Assembly (NCBI RefSeq): GCF_001687585.2
Contig: NZ_CP016537.2
Coordinates: 716,001-780,000, forward strand
DNA from: Planococcus halocryophilus
GTDB taxonomy: Bacteria; Bacillota; Bacilli; Bacillales_A; Planococcaceae
DNA length: 64,000 nucleotides
Reading direction: 5' to 3'
The translations under genes were made by a program, and so were the position numbers. The notes below the pieces were generated by a model, which made no database searches, was not told where the DNA came from, and saw nothing but the letters and a program-made list of their open reading frames with translations. The number at the start of each line of letters is the position of its first letter. Position 1 is the stretch's first letter. This document shows positions 8,848 to 16,559 of this stretch, piece after piece.

Positions 8848-9627
8848 ATGAACATTGGAATCATTGGTACAGGCAATATCGCAGCGTACTTACTGGAACA
8901 AATAAACCTTAATCACATGGTCAACGGAAAAGTCATCGCCGTTTTTGGACGCAACCAAAAAGCGGGACCTCGTTTGAGCGAGCAGTTTGATGTTGGATTT
9001 TATACAGACATTCAAGATTTTTTGGAAATGCCACTAGACATTGTGGTAGAGGCATCTACTGTGGAAGCAGCAGGTCTGTATGTGAAAGATGTGGTTAGCT
9101 ATAAAAAAGATCTCGTAGTCAGCAGCATTGGTGTGTTCAAGAATCTCGATTTTTTGGAACAAATCAAATCCTTGGCGGAATCTTTGGGCACACACATTTT
9201 CTTGCCGTCTGGTGCGATTGGAGGGCTGGATGTATTGCAGTCCGCGAATGCGGTTGGTGGCTTAAAAAAAGTCCGGATCACGACACGGAAATCACCGGCA
9301 TCGCTTGGTATCGAATCGGAAGAAGAAAAAGTGATTTTTGAGGGCTCTGCCTATGAAGCGGTCGAGAAGTTTCCGAAGAACGTTAATGTGGCGATGACAT
9401 TGGCACTGGCAGGAATCGGTGTGGAACAAACGGAAGTGCGTATCATTGCCGATCCCGCCATCCGCCAAAATTCACATACCGTCGAAGTAGTAGGAGATTT
9501 CGGACAGATGGAGCTGAAAGTTGAAAACAACCCGATGCCAAACAACCCGAAAACGAGCTTGCTTGCGGCATTGAGTATTTTGAATGTACTGCAAAATAAA
9601 GACGGTGCGCTGCGGATTGGCAACTAA
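8848..9627 (+). CDS. NadX-like L-aspartate dehydrogenase family protein
   Basis: A 259-residue protein with an N-terminal Rossmann motif (IGIIGTGNIAAYL) and the aspartate dehydrogenase fold signature: VVEASTVEAA, FLPSGAIGGLDVL and, near the C-terminus, DPAIRQNSHTVEV with the conserved catalytic His. The family oxidises L-aspartate to iminoaspartate for NAD synthesis, or acts as an amino-acid dehydrogenase with NAD(P). The start at 8848 is chosen because GAGGAGGG lies 7 nt before it; an upstream in-frame GTG overlaps that site. No nadA, nadB or nadC gene adjoins it, so a catabolic role or a different amino acid is possible. A very strong hairpin follows. Confidence 0.8.
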   Translation: MNIGIIGTGNIAAYLLEQINLNHMVNGKVIAVFGRNQKAGPRLSEQFDVGFYTDIQDFLEMPLDIVVEASTVEAAGLYVKDVVSYKKDLVVSSIGVFKNLDFLEQIKSLAESLGTHIFLPSGAIGGLDVLQSANAVGGLKKVRITTRKSPASLGIESEEEKVIFEGSAYEAVEKFPKNVNVAMTLALAGIGVEQTEVRIIADPAIRQNSHTVEVVGDFGQMELKVENNPMPNNPKTSLLAALSILNVLQNKDGALRIGN

Positions 9628-9640
9628 ATTGAAGCGAGTG

Positions 9641-9687
9641 ACATAACAGAACCCGTCAGCTAAACTAGCTGACGGGTTCTGTTATGT
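9641..9687. terminator. Perfect 22-nt-arm hairpin downstream of the NadX-like gene
   Basis: Both arms are exact over 22 nt (beginning ACATAACAGAACCCGTCAGC) with the 3-nt loop AAC. There is no proper T run on the plus strand, so it may work as a bidirectional terminator or an RNA-processing and stability element. The stop codon of the decayed gene on the minus strand lies inside it. Confidence 0.7.
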
Positions 9688-9929
9688 CGAGGTCGCAAGT
9701 AGTTGCTCTATATCTTCGATAAAACGGATTACACGTTCATCTATTTGTTTCGTTAATTCTTGAGTGTGATCAAAATCAGGATGTTCTTCTAGCGTGAATT
9801 CTATAATTGAACGAACCCCATCTGTCCTTGATACAGGCCACTCGATATATAATGTGCTGGATATTTATTTTTAAAATAACTGCGCAGCTGCGTCAAAAAA
9901 TTCAGTATTCCTTGATAGGCTTGTCTTAG
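9682..9929 (-). pseudogene. Decayed gene remnant, DUF7000-like
   Basis: Two out-of-register minus-strand pieces read as convincing protein. The first begins near 9929 (LRQAYQGILNFLTQLRSYF, then SSGLYQGQM) and soon meets a stop. The second, in another frame, contains EWPVSRTDGVRSIIEFTL and TKQIDERVIRFIEDIEQLL, ending at TAA 9684-9682. Together they resemble the start-middle and end of a DUF7000-type protein of about 160 residues as I recall it, with the centre deleted and the true start missing. An upstream stop closes the first piece three codons before it. The function of the intact family is not known to me. Confidence 0.6.
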
Positions 9930-9960
9930 TTACCTCTTTTCTAAGAGATTGGGTGTAGGT

Positions 9961-11034
9961 TCAATCACGTAAAGTTAATGCCAAGTGCATAACGACAGCA
10001 TCCTGAAAGTCAGACGGATTCAATCCTGTCACGTCGTGGATTTTCTTCAAGCGGTAGCTTAAAGTATGGCGGTGAATGTTCAAGCAAGATGCAGTTTCAG
10101 CACTGTTTTTATTGCAGGTAAAGTACATCGTCAATGTTTGGCATAAGGAATCATTGAGTCCGGCTAATATTCTGCTGGTAAACTTGTTGAGTTCGGCTGG
10201 TGGATTGCGTTTTAGTAGCGCCATCAATTCTACATCTTTAAAGTAAATCAAAGACTGATCGAGTTTACCGAAATCCAAGGCGTTTCTAGCGGCTAGGTAT
10301 GAGTTGCGGACGTCAAAAATACTGTCGACAGCGATACCTACGCCAATTCGCATAGAACCAGTTTGTTGCAGCACATGGAGTAAGCTAGACAATTTTCGTT
10401 CGAGTTTTGCAGGCTCATCACTTTCTACCAAAAGAAAAATTTCATTGAGTTGCGAATGGCCCGTGACGACGATTTGGTCGTTAAAGTGGCTTTCGAGCTG
10501 TTCAATAATTCTGCGTGAAGACGACGATTTTTTCAATTCAATTAGTAGCGTGACAAATGACGTTGTACTGCCGAGTCCCATTTGCGAAATTCGTTCATGG
10601 ACAGCTGCAGATAAAGGGTTGCCACTTGTCAGTTCATCGAAAATCAATTCATTGCGCTTACGGTTCCATTCAATGTGAGAAGTAACGAGGGATTGATGGA
10701 CCATCATTTCTGTTGTCAATTGAACTAGCGTTGAAATTTCTTTTAGCTCTTCGGGATTACCGGTGATGCCGATGACACCAACTAGTTTTTCTTGGAAAAA
10801 GATCGGCATATTGACACCCGCTTTAACCCCATGCCACGCCGCTAAATCTTCTTCTGTTACCCATAAAGTTTCACCGCTACTCGCCACTTGTGCCGCAGCT
10901 TCATGAATTTTTTCAATCCGCTCTGCTTCACCTGACGCCAAAATCATGCCGTTGGTATCCATAACGTTCAAATTACGATTTAAGCGAATCATGGTTTGCG
11001 CTACAATTTCTTCTGCTAACTGCTTTGTAATCAT
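9961..11034 (-). CDS. cdaR: CdaR-type sugar diacid / glycerate regulator
   Basis: A 357-residue regulator with an N-terminal diacid-recognition domain (about residues 1-135), a GGDEF-like central CdaR region and a C-terminal PucR-type helix-turn-helix near 300-350 (NIHRHTLSYRLKKIHDVTG). GAGGAGC precedes the ATG by 7 nt. It is divergent from the glycerate kinase and permease genes, which matches E. coli CdaR activating glycerate/glucarate genes and Bacillus homologues beside glycerate kinase. It is therefore the likely activator of 11167-13660, responding to glycerate or a sugar diacid. The ligand is an inference. Confidence 0.88.
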   Translation of the reverse strand: MITKQLAEEIVAQTMIRLNRNLNVMDTNGMILASGEAERIEKIHEAAAQVASSGETLWVTEEDLAAWHGVKAGVNMPIFFQEKLVGVIGITGNPEELKEISTLVQLTTEMMVHQSLVTSHIEWNRKRNELIFDELTSGNPLSAAVHERISQMGLGSTTSFVTLLIELKKSSSSRRIIEQLESHFNDQIVVTGHSQLNEIFLLVESDEPAKLERKLSSLLHVLQQTGSMRIGVGIAVDSIFDVRNSYLAARNALDFGKLDQSLIYFKDVELMALLKRNPPAELNKFTSRILAGLNDSLCQTLTMYFTCNKNSAETASCLNIHRHTLSYRLKKIHDVTGLNPSDFQDAVVMHLALTLRD

Positions 11035-11118
11035 AAATGCTCCTCTTTGTATATAAATTCTAAATATTTAGTGAAAAATCTATACCGTTAGTATAATGTA
11101 TATCCATTTCTTTTTCAT

Positions 11119-11142
11119 TATAATTTCATGTAAGCGCTTTAT
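11119..11142 (+). promoter_or_regulatory. Probable -10 element and cre-like site before glycerate kinase
   Basis: TATAAT at 11119-11124 is followed at 11128-11142 by ATGTAAGCGCTTTAT, which fits the CcpA cre core (AAGCGCTT) but deviates at the 3' end. Its position over the likely start of transcription would give catabolite repression. No good -35 is seen, consistent with an activator-dependent promoter. Confidence 0.5.
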
Positions 11143-11166
11143 TAATGTGGCGAGGAGGTTTAGCGA

Positions 11167-12309
11167 TTGAAAATCATAGCAGCACCTGATTCATTTAAAG
11201 GCAGTTTGTCAGCGATGAAAGCTGCACAGGCAATGGCTGAAGGGATTCAACAATTGGACCGTGAAGTGGAAATGGTTTTGTTGCCTGCGGCAGATGGCGG
11301 CGAAGGAACCATGATTGCGATGGTCGAAGCGACCGGGGGTGAATTAGTACCCCATGAAGTCGAAGATCCGCTTGGCAGAAAGGTTATCGCCAGCTACGGC
11401 ATCCTGGGCGATGGTAAAACCTGCGTTATTGAAATTGCGGAAGCGTCGGGTTTAACACTACTGAAAGAGCATGAACAAGATCCGCTGAGCGCATCGTCAT
11501 TCGGTACTGGGGAATTAATCAGCCGAGCATTAGATGCTGGTTTTCGAACGTTTATCATTGGACTTGGCGGTAGTGCCACCAATGACGGCGGTGCCGGTAT
11601 GCTTGAGGCTCTTGGCATGAACTTCTTGGACCAGGCAGGACAACGTTTGCCACGCGGCGGTGGAGCACTTGGCCGACTTGCTGAACTGGATGTCTCAGGC
11701 TTTGATCATCGCATTTCAGAAAGTACATTTTTAATCGCTTGCGATGTGGAAAATACCTTGCTGGGCGAACAAGGCGCTTCGGCGGTATTTGGTCCTCAAA
11801 AAGGAGCCTCTCTTGAAATGGTTCAGCAGCTGGATGTCAATTTGAAAAATTTTGCAGATGTGGTTGAGCGGTTAACTGGCATTGCGCTTCATCATAAAAA
11901 TGGAGCCGGTGCTGCAGGAGGTGCGGGTGGAGCGATGCAAGCCTTTTTCGCAGGTGACATGCAACGCGGTGTTGATGTTGTACTAGAAGCAATTGCTTTT
12001 AGGTATCAAATAGACACAGTTGATCTAATTATCACCGGTGAAGGAAAAAGTGATCACCAAACCTTGTCTGGTAAAACGCCTTTCGGCATTGCTGAAGTTG
12101 GGAAAGAGGCGGGCAAACCGGTCATCTTGATTTCGGGGATGGTCGAGCCGGCAAGTCTGAACTTGCTCGTGCCTTACTTTACGGAAATCCATTCAATTGT
12201 CGGTGAGCAAGTATCAAAAGACAGAGCCATTGCTGATGCTTACAATCAGTTGAAAATAAAAACACAAACAGTCGTCAAAGCTTATCTAGAAAAACAAAAG
12301 GGGTGCTAG
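11167..12309 (+). CDS. glxK: Glycerate kinase (GarK/GlxK family)
   Basis: A 380-residue glycerate 2-kinase that phosphorylates D-glycerate with ATP to feed lower glycolysis. Family marks are the N-terminal APDSFKGSLSA, the glycine-rich GLGGSATNDGGAGMLEALG near residue 140, the later GAAGGAGGAMQAF, and ITGEGKSDHQT. Length is normal. The start is TTG at 11167, preceded by GAGGAGG at 9 nt; no ATG is better placed. The permease gene begins one nucleotide after the stop. With CdaR opposite and GntP behind, this is a glycerate (or gluconate/glucarate-derived) uptake and use operon. Confidence 0.92.
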   Translation: MKIIAAPDSFKGSLSAMKAAQAMAEGIQQLDREVEMVLLPAADGGEGTMIAMVEATGGELVPHEVEDPLGRKVIASYGILGDGKTCVIEIAEASGLTLLKEHEQDPLSASSFGTGELISRALDAGFRTFIIGLGGSATNDGGAGMLEALGMNFLDQAGQRLPRGGGALGRLAELDVSGFDHRISESTFLIACDVENTLLGEQGASAVFGPQKGASLEMVQQLDVNLKNFADVVERLTGIALHHKNGAGAAGGAGGAMQAFFAGDMQRGVDVVLEAIAFRYQIDTVDLIITGEGKSDHQTLSGKTPFGIAEVGKEAGKPVILISGMVEPASLNLLVPYFTEIHSIVGEQVSKDRAIADAYNQLKIKTQTVVKAYLEKQKGC

Positions 12310-12310
12310 G

Positions 12311-13660
12311 ATGTTATTTTTCATTATTGCTTTAAGTGTAGTCTTGGTCGTGTTGTTAACGGCCGTATTCAAAGTTCATCCATTCTTGTCGTTGTTATTC
12401 GGTGCCTTCTTTATGGGAATCGCATCCGGAATGCCGCTAGCTGACGTTGTACTAAGCATCAATGAAGGCTTTGGAGGATTGATGACCAATATCGGGATTG
12501 TCATTGTCTCCGGTACAATTATTGGTGTGATTTTAGAAAAGTCCGGTGCTGCTTATCGGATGGCAGAAGTAGTTCTACGCTTGATTGGTGAGAAACGACC
12601 GCAACTGGCAATGACGATTATCGGCTTCATCGTTTCGATTCCGGTATTTTGTGATTCCGGGTTTGTTATTTTATCAAGTTTACGAAAAGCTTTAGCAAAA
12701 CGAGCGAAAGTTTCTATGGCATCGATGTCAGTAGCACTTGCGACTGGTCTATATGCAACGCATACATTAGTGCCACCAACACCAGGCCCAATCGCAGCGG
12801 CAGGTAACATCGGCGCTGAAAATTACCTAGGAACAATTATTTTGATCGGTTTGATCGTTGCGATTCCTGCAGCAATTGTCGGTTATATTTGGGCCGTAAA
12901 AGTGGCTTCGAAAATCGTTGTTCCTGACGATACTGTAGAAGAAGGCGAATTGACTTACGAAGAAGTTATCAAATCGTTCGGGAAAATGCCATCAACTTTT
13001 AAAGCGTTCTTGCCGATTGTCTTACCACTTTTGTTAATTGGAGCGGGGTCTACTGCCGGCATTCTTGGCGGTGACGGAGGACTCACAAACACGGTGAGAT
13101 TTTTAGGTTCACCAACCGTAGCTTTATTGTTTGGTGTTTTAGCAGCATTCTTATTACTTCCAAAATGGAATGAAGAATCCTTGACTGGCTGGATTGGTGA
13201 AGGAATAGTAAGTGCGGCACCAATTTTATTAATCACAGGTGCAGGTGGCGCATTTGGACGCGTAATTACTAATTCAGGAGTAGCTGATTTGATAGCTGGC
13301 ATGGATATGACAGCATTAGCAGGAGGATCGATGTTCCTGCTAATACCGTTCGCCATCGCAGCGGCATTAAAAACCGCTCAAGGTTCTTCAACAGCAGCAC
13401 TCGTTATTACATCAACACTCATGGCTCCACTTTTACCGACACTTGGCATTGAAGGCGCTGTCCCATTGGCGCTTGTCGTCATGGCAATCGGTGCTGGTGC
13501 GATGACAGTGAGTCATGTCAACGATAGCTTTTTCTGGGTCATTACCCAATTCAGCGGAATGAAAGTCACGGACGCATACAAAGCGCAAACAATGGCAACG
13601 TTGTTGCAAGGGGTGACGACAATTGTTTTCACGATGGTTTTGTGGACAATTCTTGTTTGA
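12311..13660 (+). CDS. GntP-family gluconate/glycerate:H+ symporter
   Basis: A 449-residue polytopic membrane protein with about 12 or more hydrophobic helices. GntP features include SVALATGLYATHTLVPPTPG, ILEKSGAAYRMAE and LKTAQGSSTAALVITSTL. The gene overlaps the kinase ribosome-binding context (kinase TAG, one base, then ATG), so expression is coupled. The family imports gluconate, but linkage to glycerate kinase makes D-glycerate the likelier substrate. A strong terminator follows at 13690. Confidence 0.9.
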   Translation: MLFFIIALSVVLVVLLTAVFKVHPFLSLLFGAFFMGIASGMPLADVVLSINEGFGGLMTNIGIVIVSGTIIGVILEKSGAAYRMAEVVLRLIGEKRPQLAMTIIGFIVSIPVFCDSGFVILSSLRKALAKRAKVSMASMSVALATGLYATHTLVPPTPGPIAAAGNIGAENYLGTIILIGLIVAIPAAIVGYIWAVKVASKIVVPDDTVEEGELTYEEVIKSFGKMPSTFKAFLPIVLPLLLIGAGSTAGILGGDGGLTNTVRFLGSPTVALLFGVLAAFLLLPKWNEESLTGWIGEGIVSAAPILLITGAGGAFGRVITNSGVADLIAGMDMTALAGGSMFLLIPFAIAAALKTAQGSSTAALVITSTLMAPLLPTLGIEGAVPLALVVMAIGAGAMTVSHVNDSFFWVITQFSGMKVTDAYKAQTMATLLQGVTTIVFTMVLWTILV

Positions 13661-13689
13661 TTAAAACTTGAAACGTATAGAGAAATACA

Positions 13690-13731
13690 AACATCGCTTT
13701 CTGGATTTAGATTCCAGAGAGCGGTGTTTTT
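13690..13731 (+). terminator. Terminator of the glycerate operon (twin of 15463-15506)
   Basis: AACATCGCTTTCTGGA pairs with TCCAGAGAGCGGTGTT and is followed by a T run. Its sequence is nearly the same, in the same orientation, as the hairpin at 15463-15506. Confidence 0.9.
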
Positions 13732-13875
13732 GTTTCGGATGAAATTTTGGAAAAAAGTAAAATTTTAGTTAATATGCGATTAGAGATATGATACTATTGA
13801 ATCATTAGTTGGGTCTTATTGGATATTTAAAAGAATTTGTAACTAACCTATCAAACTAACTTAAGGGGATACTTC

Positions 13876-14241
13876 ATGACAAAATTAACCGAGAACTTAA
13901 AGTCACTGCGCTTACAAAATAAGTTGTCTCATCAGCTCGTTGCAGAGCATTTGAAAATTACCAAAGCGGTGTATGGAAAATTTGAACTCGGCACTACAGA
14001 ACCATCATTAAAATTGCTAGTGAAGTTGGCCGATTTGTATAGCATATCTTTAGATGAGTTGGTAGGTAGAGAATTTGCAGCAGATGGTCAATTAATTAAT
14101 CAATTACTCATGAAGAAAGAATTGAAAAAAGAAATGACAAAAGAAATCAATAGCTTGGTGAAACAGTTAGGAAATCAATTCATTCAAAGTAAAGAAGCTG
14201 ACATTGTTAAAAGAGTAAAGCAGAAATTTAATTTGAATTGA
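13876..14241 (+). CDS. XRE-family helix-turn-helix regulator
   Basis: A 121-residue protein. An N-terminal HTH_3 domain occupies residues 5-62 (LRLQNKLSHQLVAEHLKI, KFELGTTEPSLKLLVKLAD), followed by a charged helical tail that may mediate oligomerisation or partner contact. AAGGGGA lies about 7 nt before the ATG. It stands alone upstream of two irregular small ORFs and a nuclease gene, in a stretch bracketed by duplicated terminators. Phage-repressor-like regulators often accompany accessory or toxin-antitoxin genes, but its target is unknown. Confidence 0.8.
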   Translation: MTKLTENLKSLRLQNKLSHQLVAEHLKITKAVYGKFELGTTEPSLKLLVKLADLYSISLDELVGREFAADGQLINQLLMKKELKKEMTKEINSLVKQLGNQFIQSKEADIVKRVKQKFNLN

Positions 14242-14283
14242 TAATTTGAATTACATTAATAAATATTATGGGAGATAAGGTAG

Positions 14284-14415
14284 ATTATCAGTATATCAAA
14301 GGTTCTTGAAAAGAAGGCTGCAGTAAATGCAGCACAGGCAGAAGCTATTAAAAAAGGTCTTACTGGAGAACTAGCAGTTATTAAGGTACTAGAGTCGACA
14401 TTGCCTGAAAGGTGA
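14284..14415 (+). pseudogene. Short ORF lacking a normal start codon
   Basis: The frame 14284-14415 reads as a plausible 43-residue, alanine- and lysine-rich helical peptide (VLEKKAAVNAAQAEAIKKG, then LTGELAVIKVLE). A TAG closes the frame immediately upstream. There is no ATG, GTG or TTG at the 5' end: the GGGAGATAAGG ribosome-binding-like site is followed by ATT ATC. Either an original start was mutated, leaving a dead gene, or translation uses a rare ATT start. No family was recognised. Confidence 0.35.
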
Positions 14416-14562
14416 ATAGTAATTTGGGATTAGAACGCTTAAAAATTAAATGGAGTAACTAGTTTGGGTGGAGAAATAACTTAGGATACTTAATTTTTTG
14501 TTGAAATCTTGATTGATCCTCGTAAAGTTTAATGTGAAAAAAGAAAACAAGGAGAATTAGCT

Positions 14563-14751
14563 ATATTTACGATATTTATAAAGAAGTGTGCCGTATGCAA
14601 ACAGAAGGCAAATGAACCTCGAAAATATTACGATGATCAGCATAAAACAGTTTTTGTCTGTGTTAAATGTGTAATCTATGCAGAAAGAAGAGCTTTTCTA
14701 AAAAGAAAGGTCAGAAAATACTTATATTTAGTAGTTATGCCAACAAAATAA
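14563..14751 (+). pseudogene. Small zinc-ribbon-like ORF lacking a normal start codon
   Basis: The frame encodes about 62 residues with two CxxC knuckles (KKCAVCKQK and VFVCVKCVI) and a basic tail, like small DUF2197/YlaI-type zinc-ribbon proteins. AAGGAG at 14549-14554 is followed eight nucleotides later by ATA (14563) rather than ATG, and TAA closes the frame upstream. It may be a recent pseudogene or use a rare start. It lies 32 nt before the membrane nuclease gene. Confidence 0.4.
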
Positions 14752-14783
14752 GGTAGAATTTCACTTTGAAAAGGACGGTTACC

Positions 14784-15338
14784 ATGGCAAGAAAGAAAAA
14801 GAAGGAAAGTTTATCAGAGCTGATAATGGGTGTTTTGATTTTTAGCAGTGCAGTTACATATATTTATACACAATCACTTCCAGCCACTATAAGCGTTTTT
14901 GTGACTGGTTTTATTGTTATGGTAGTACTCATAAAAATAAGCCAACGAAAAAAGCAAAAGAAATTAAACGCATCAGGAATTTTACAAGTAGATGCAATGT
15001 CTGGAGCGGAATTTGAAGAATTTTTGCGTTTGCGCTATCAGTCGGAAGGCTATGCTGTTAGAAAAACACCTTACGCAGGTGACTACGGGGCAGATCTTAT
15101 TTTAGAAAAAGGTCCTCAAAAAATCGCGGTGCAAGCAAAAAGGTACAAAAGCAATGTGGGAATCAAAGCAGTACAAGAAATTTCTGCTGCAAAACTGCAT
15201 TATGGCGCAAACGAAGCATGGGTTGTCACCAATAGCTTTTTCACGAAGGCTGCTTCAGAATTAGCAACTAGTAATCAAGTGAAATTGGTAAACAGAGATC
15301 AACTAATGGAGATTTTATTGGCAAATAAGGCAGTGTGA
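14784..15338 (+). CDS. Membrane-anchored Mrr-like restriction endonuclease-fold protein
   Basis: A 184-residue protein with a basic N-terminus, two hydrophobic helices (about residues 15-55), then an Mrr_cat nuclease fold. The catalytic pattern is visible: YAGDYGADLIL (Asp), then IAVQAKRYK (QxK), and WVVTNSFFTKAASELA. Start ATG 14784 has AAAGGACGG about 8 nt before it; an upstream in-frame TTG at 14766 overlaps that site. Related proteins cleave DNA, sometimes modified DNA, and many Bacillales carry such two-helix forms of unproven function. It lies between XRE and helicase genes, so a defence role is possible but not shown. Confidence 0.8.
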   Translation: MARKKKKESLSELIMGVLIFSSAVTYIYTQSLPATISVFVTGFIVMVVLIKISQRKKQKKLNASGILQVDAMSGAEFEEFLRLRYQSEGYAVRKTPYAGDYGADLILEKGPQKIAVQAKRYKSNVGIKAVQEISAAKLHYGANEAWVVTNSFFTKAASELATSNQVKLVNRDQLMEILLANKAV

Positions 15339-15462
15339 AACAGCAACTTTCCATTTAAAATGATATTAAGGCTCCATATGAAGAAAGTAAAAGCTGAACA
15401 ATAAGAATGGACTTATTAATAGTATTTTAAATTGAAGATGATTTATCTATCGTACAATATGC

Positions 15463-15506
15463 AAAACACCGCTTCCTGGCAGCATCTCCAGAAAGCGGTG
15501 TTTTTG
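15463..15506. terminator. Bidirectional terminator, twin of 13690-13731
   Basis: AAACACCGCTTCCTGG pairs with CCAGAAAGCGGTGTTT, followed by a T run. It serves the nuclease gene and the convergent membrane gene. Similarity to 13690-13731 covers stem and flank. Confidence 0.9.
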
Positions 15507-15521
15507 TGTAGAGAATTTTTT

Positions 15522-16154
15522 TTATTCGACTTCAGCAGGTACAGGAGATGATGAACGTAGTTTTCGACTTCCTACAACGATCAAGGAACAAAGGAGAATC
15601 AGAACAGTAATGACCAGCGAACTGATAAGCACCTGACCATAGCCGCCAAGACGTGGATCTAAAAATGGATATGGGTACCAATCCACCAGCGGACCGCGAA
15701 CTAGTGTGTAAATTAAGTAAGTAAGTGGATAGAGAATCCATAGCCATACGCGGCGGAAAGAGATCTGATTCAGTGAAGGAGCCGCTAACCAATCAAACAA
15801 TGCATACAAGGGAAGCAATATATGCAACACAAAGTTTACCCAAGGAATGGTCGTTTGGAGTTCCGCTTCCATACCTCGCAGGAAAAGAAAATAAACGATT
15901 CCTGTTGTCATGATATAAGTTGTCACGGCTCCTCGAACTAATTGGAATTGTCGAGAGTAAAATTGTTTAGTTGAGAACATAGCTCCGGTGAGTAACATGG
16001 CTACAATTAAAATATTGCTTTGAATTGTAAAATAGCTGAAAAAATTGCTGAGTATCATATCGTTATAACGCAAACCATGTGTCATTTGAACAATAATCGC
16101 GATCAAGCCCAGAATGCCCAATATGAAACGACTTCCTCGAAATAGGTTTTTCAT
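15522..16154 (-). CDS. Pr6Pr-type six-helix membrane protein
   Basis: A 210-residue integral membrane protein with six predicted helices, resembling the Pr6Pr family (FAR-17a/AIG1-like). Typical pieces are FFSYFTIQSNILIVA, the helix-end LHILLPLYALFDWL, and YPLTYLIYTLVRGPLV with WYPYPFLD. AAGGAG lies 8 nt before ATG 16154; the TTG codon directly upstream is in frame but less likely. The family has no settled bacterial function. It ends with a charged, proline-containing tail. It is convergent with the nuclease gene and may originally have faced the glycerate operon. Confidence 0.75.
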   Translation of the reverse strand: MKNLFRGSRFILGILGLIAIIVQMTHGLRYNDMILSNFFSYFTIQSNILIVAMLLTGAMFSTKQFYSRQFQLVRGAVTTYIMTTGIVYFLFLRGMEAELQTTIPWVNFVLHILLPLYALFDWLAAPSLNQISFRRVWLWILYPLTYLIYTLVRGPLVDWYPYPFLDPRLGGYGQVLISSLVITVLILLCSLIVVGSRKLRSSSPVPAEVE

Positions 16155-16224
16155 CAATTCAGCTCCTTAAAATATCCGTTTTATAAAGTATATGGAGCTG
16201 AGAAGTTGAACGCAATGTTTTTAA

Positions 16225-16446
16225 AATGATTTAAAACTTACGAGTAAACAAAAAAATAAGAAAAAAGAAAATATCTCAAAAACGAAAAAAAAGTTCTATC
16301 ATCAAATTCTTACTGGGAATATGGATGAGATTTTAACCAGTTTATATAAGCTGGAAAATGAAAGTGTTGGATTGAAACAGGGAGGATCACTAGAGCATAA
16401 ATTTGAAATTGTAATTACCTACCTAAAACAAAAGTCTTTCCTGTAA
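16225..16446 (+). pseudogene. Possible startless gene fragment
   Basis: About 73 codons are open from 16225 to TAA 16444-16446. The later part looks protein-like (MDEILTSLYKLENESVGLK and LEHKFEIVITYLKQK), while the earlier part is lysine-rich and follows an A-rich tract. An internal ATG at 16321 has no convincing ribosome-binding site. No family was recognised. The rest of 16155-16559 shows nothing else coding. Confidence 0.25.
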
Positions 16447-16559
16447 ATTTCACAACTTTAAAACCGCATATCTTCAAATAGATGATATGATTAGATGAAA
16501 ACAGATCAGGCGAAAAGCGTCGGTTTGAAATTTTTTAGCTTTAAAGAACAGGTGATTAC

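Noticed and set aside
13876-15338. Complete restriction-modification system
   Set aside because: There is an Mrr-like nuclease fold but no methyltransferase or specificity subunit; the two membrane helices also differ from soluble Mrr.
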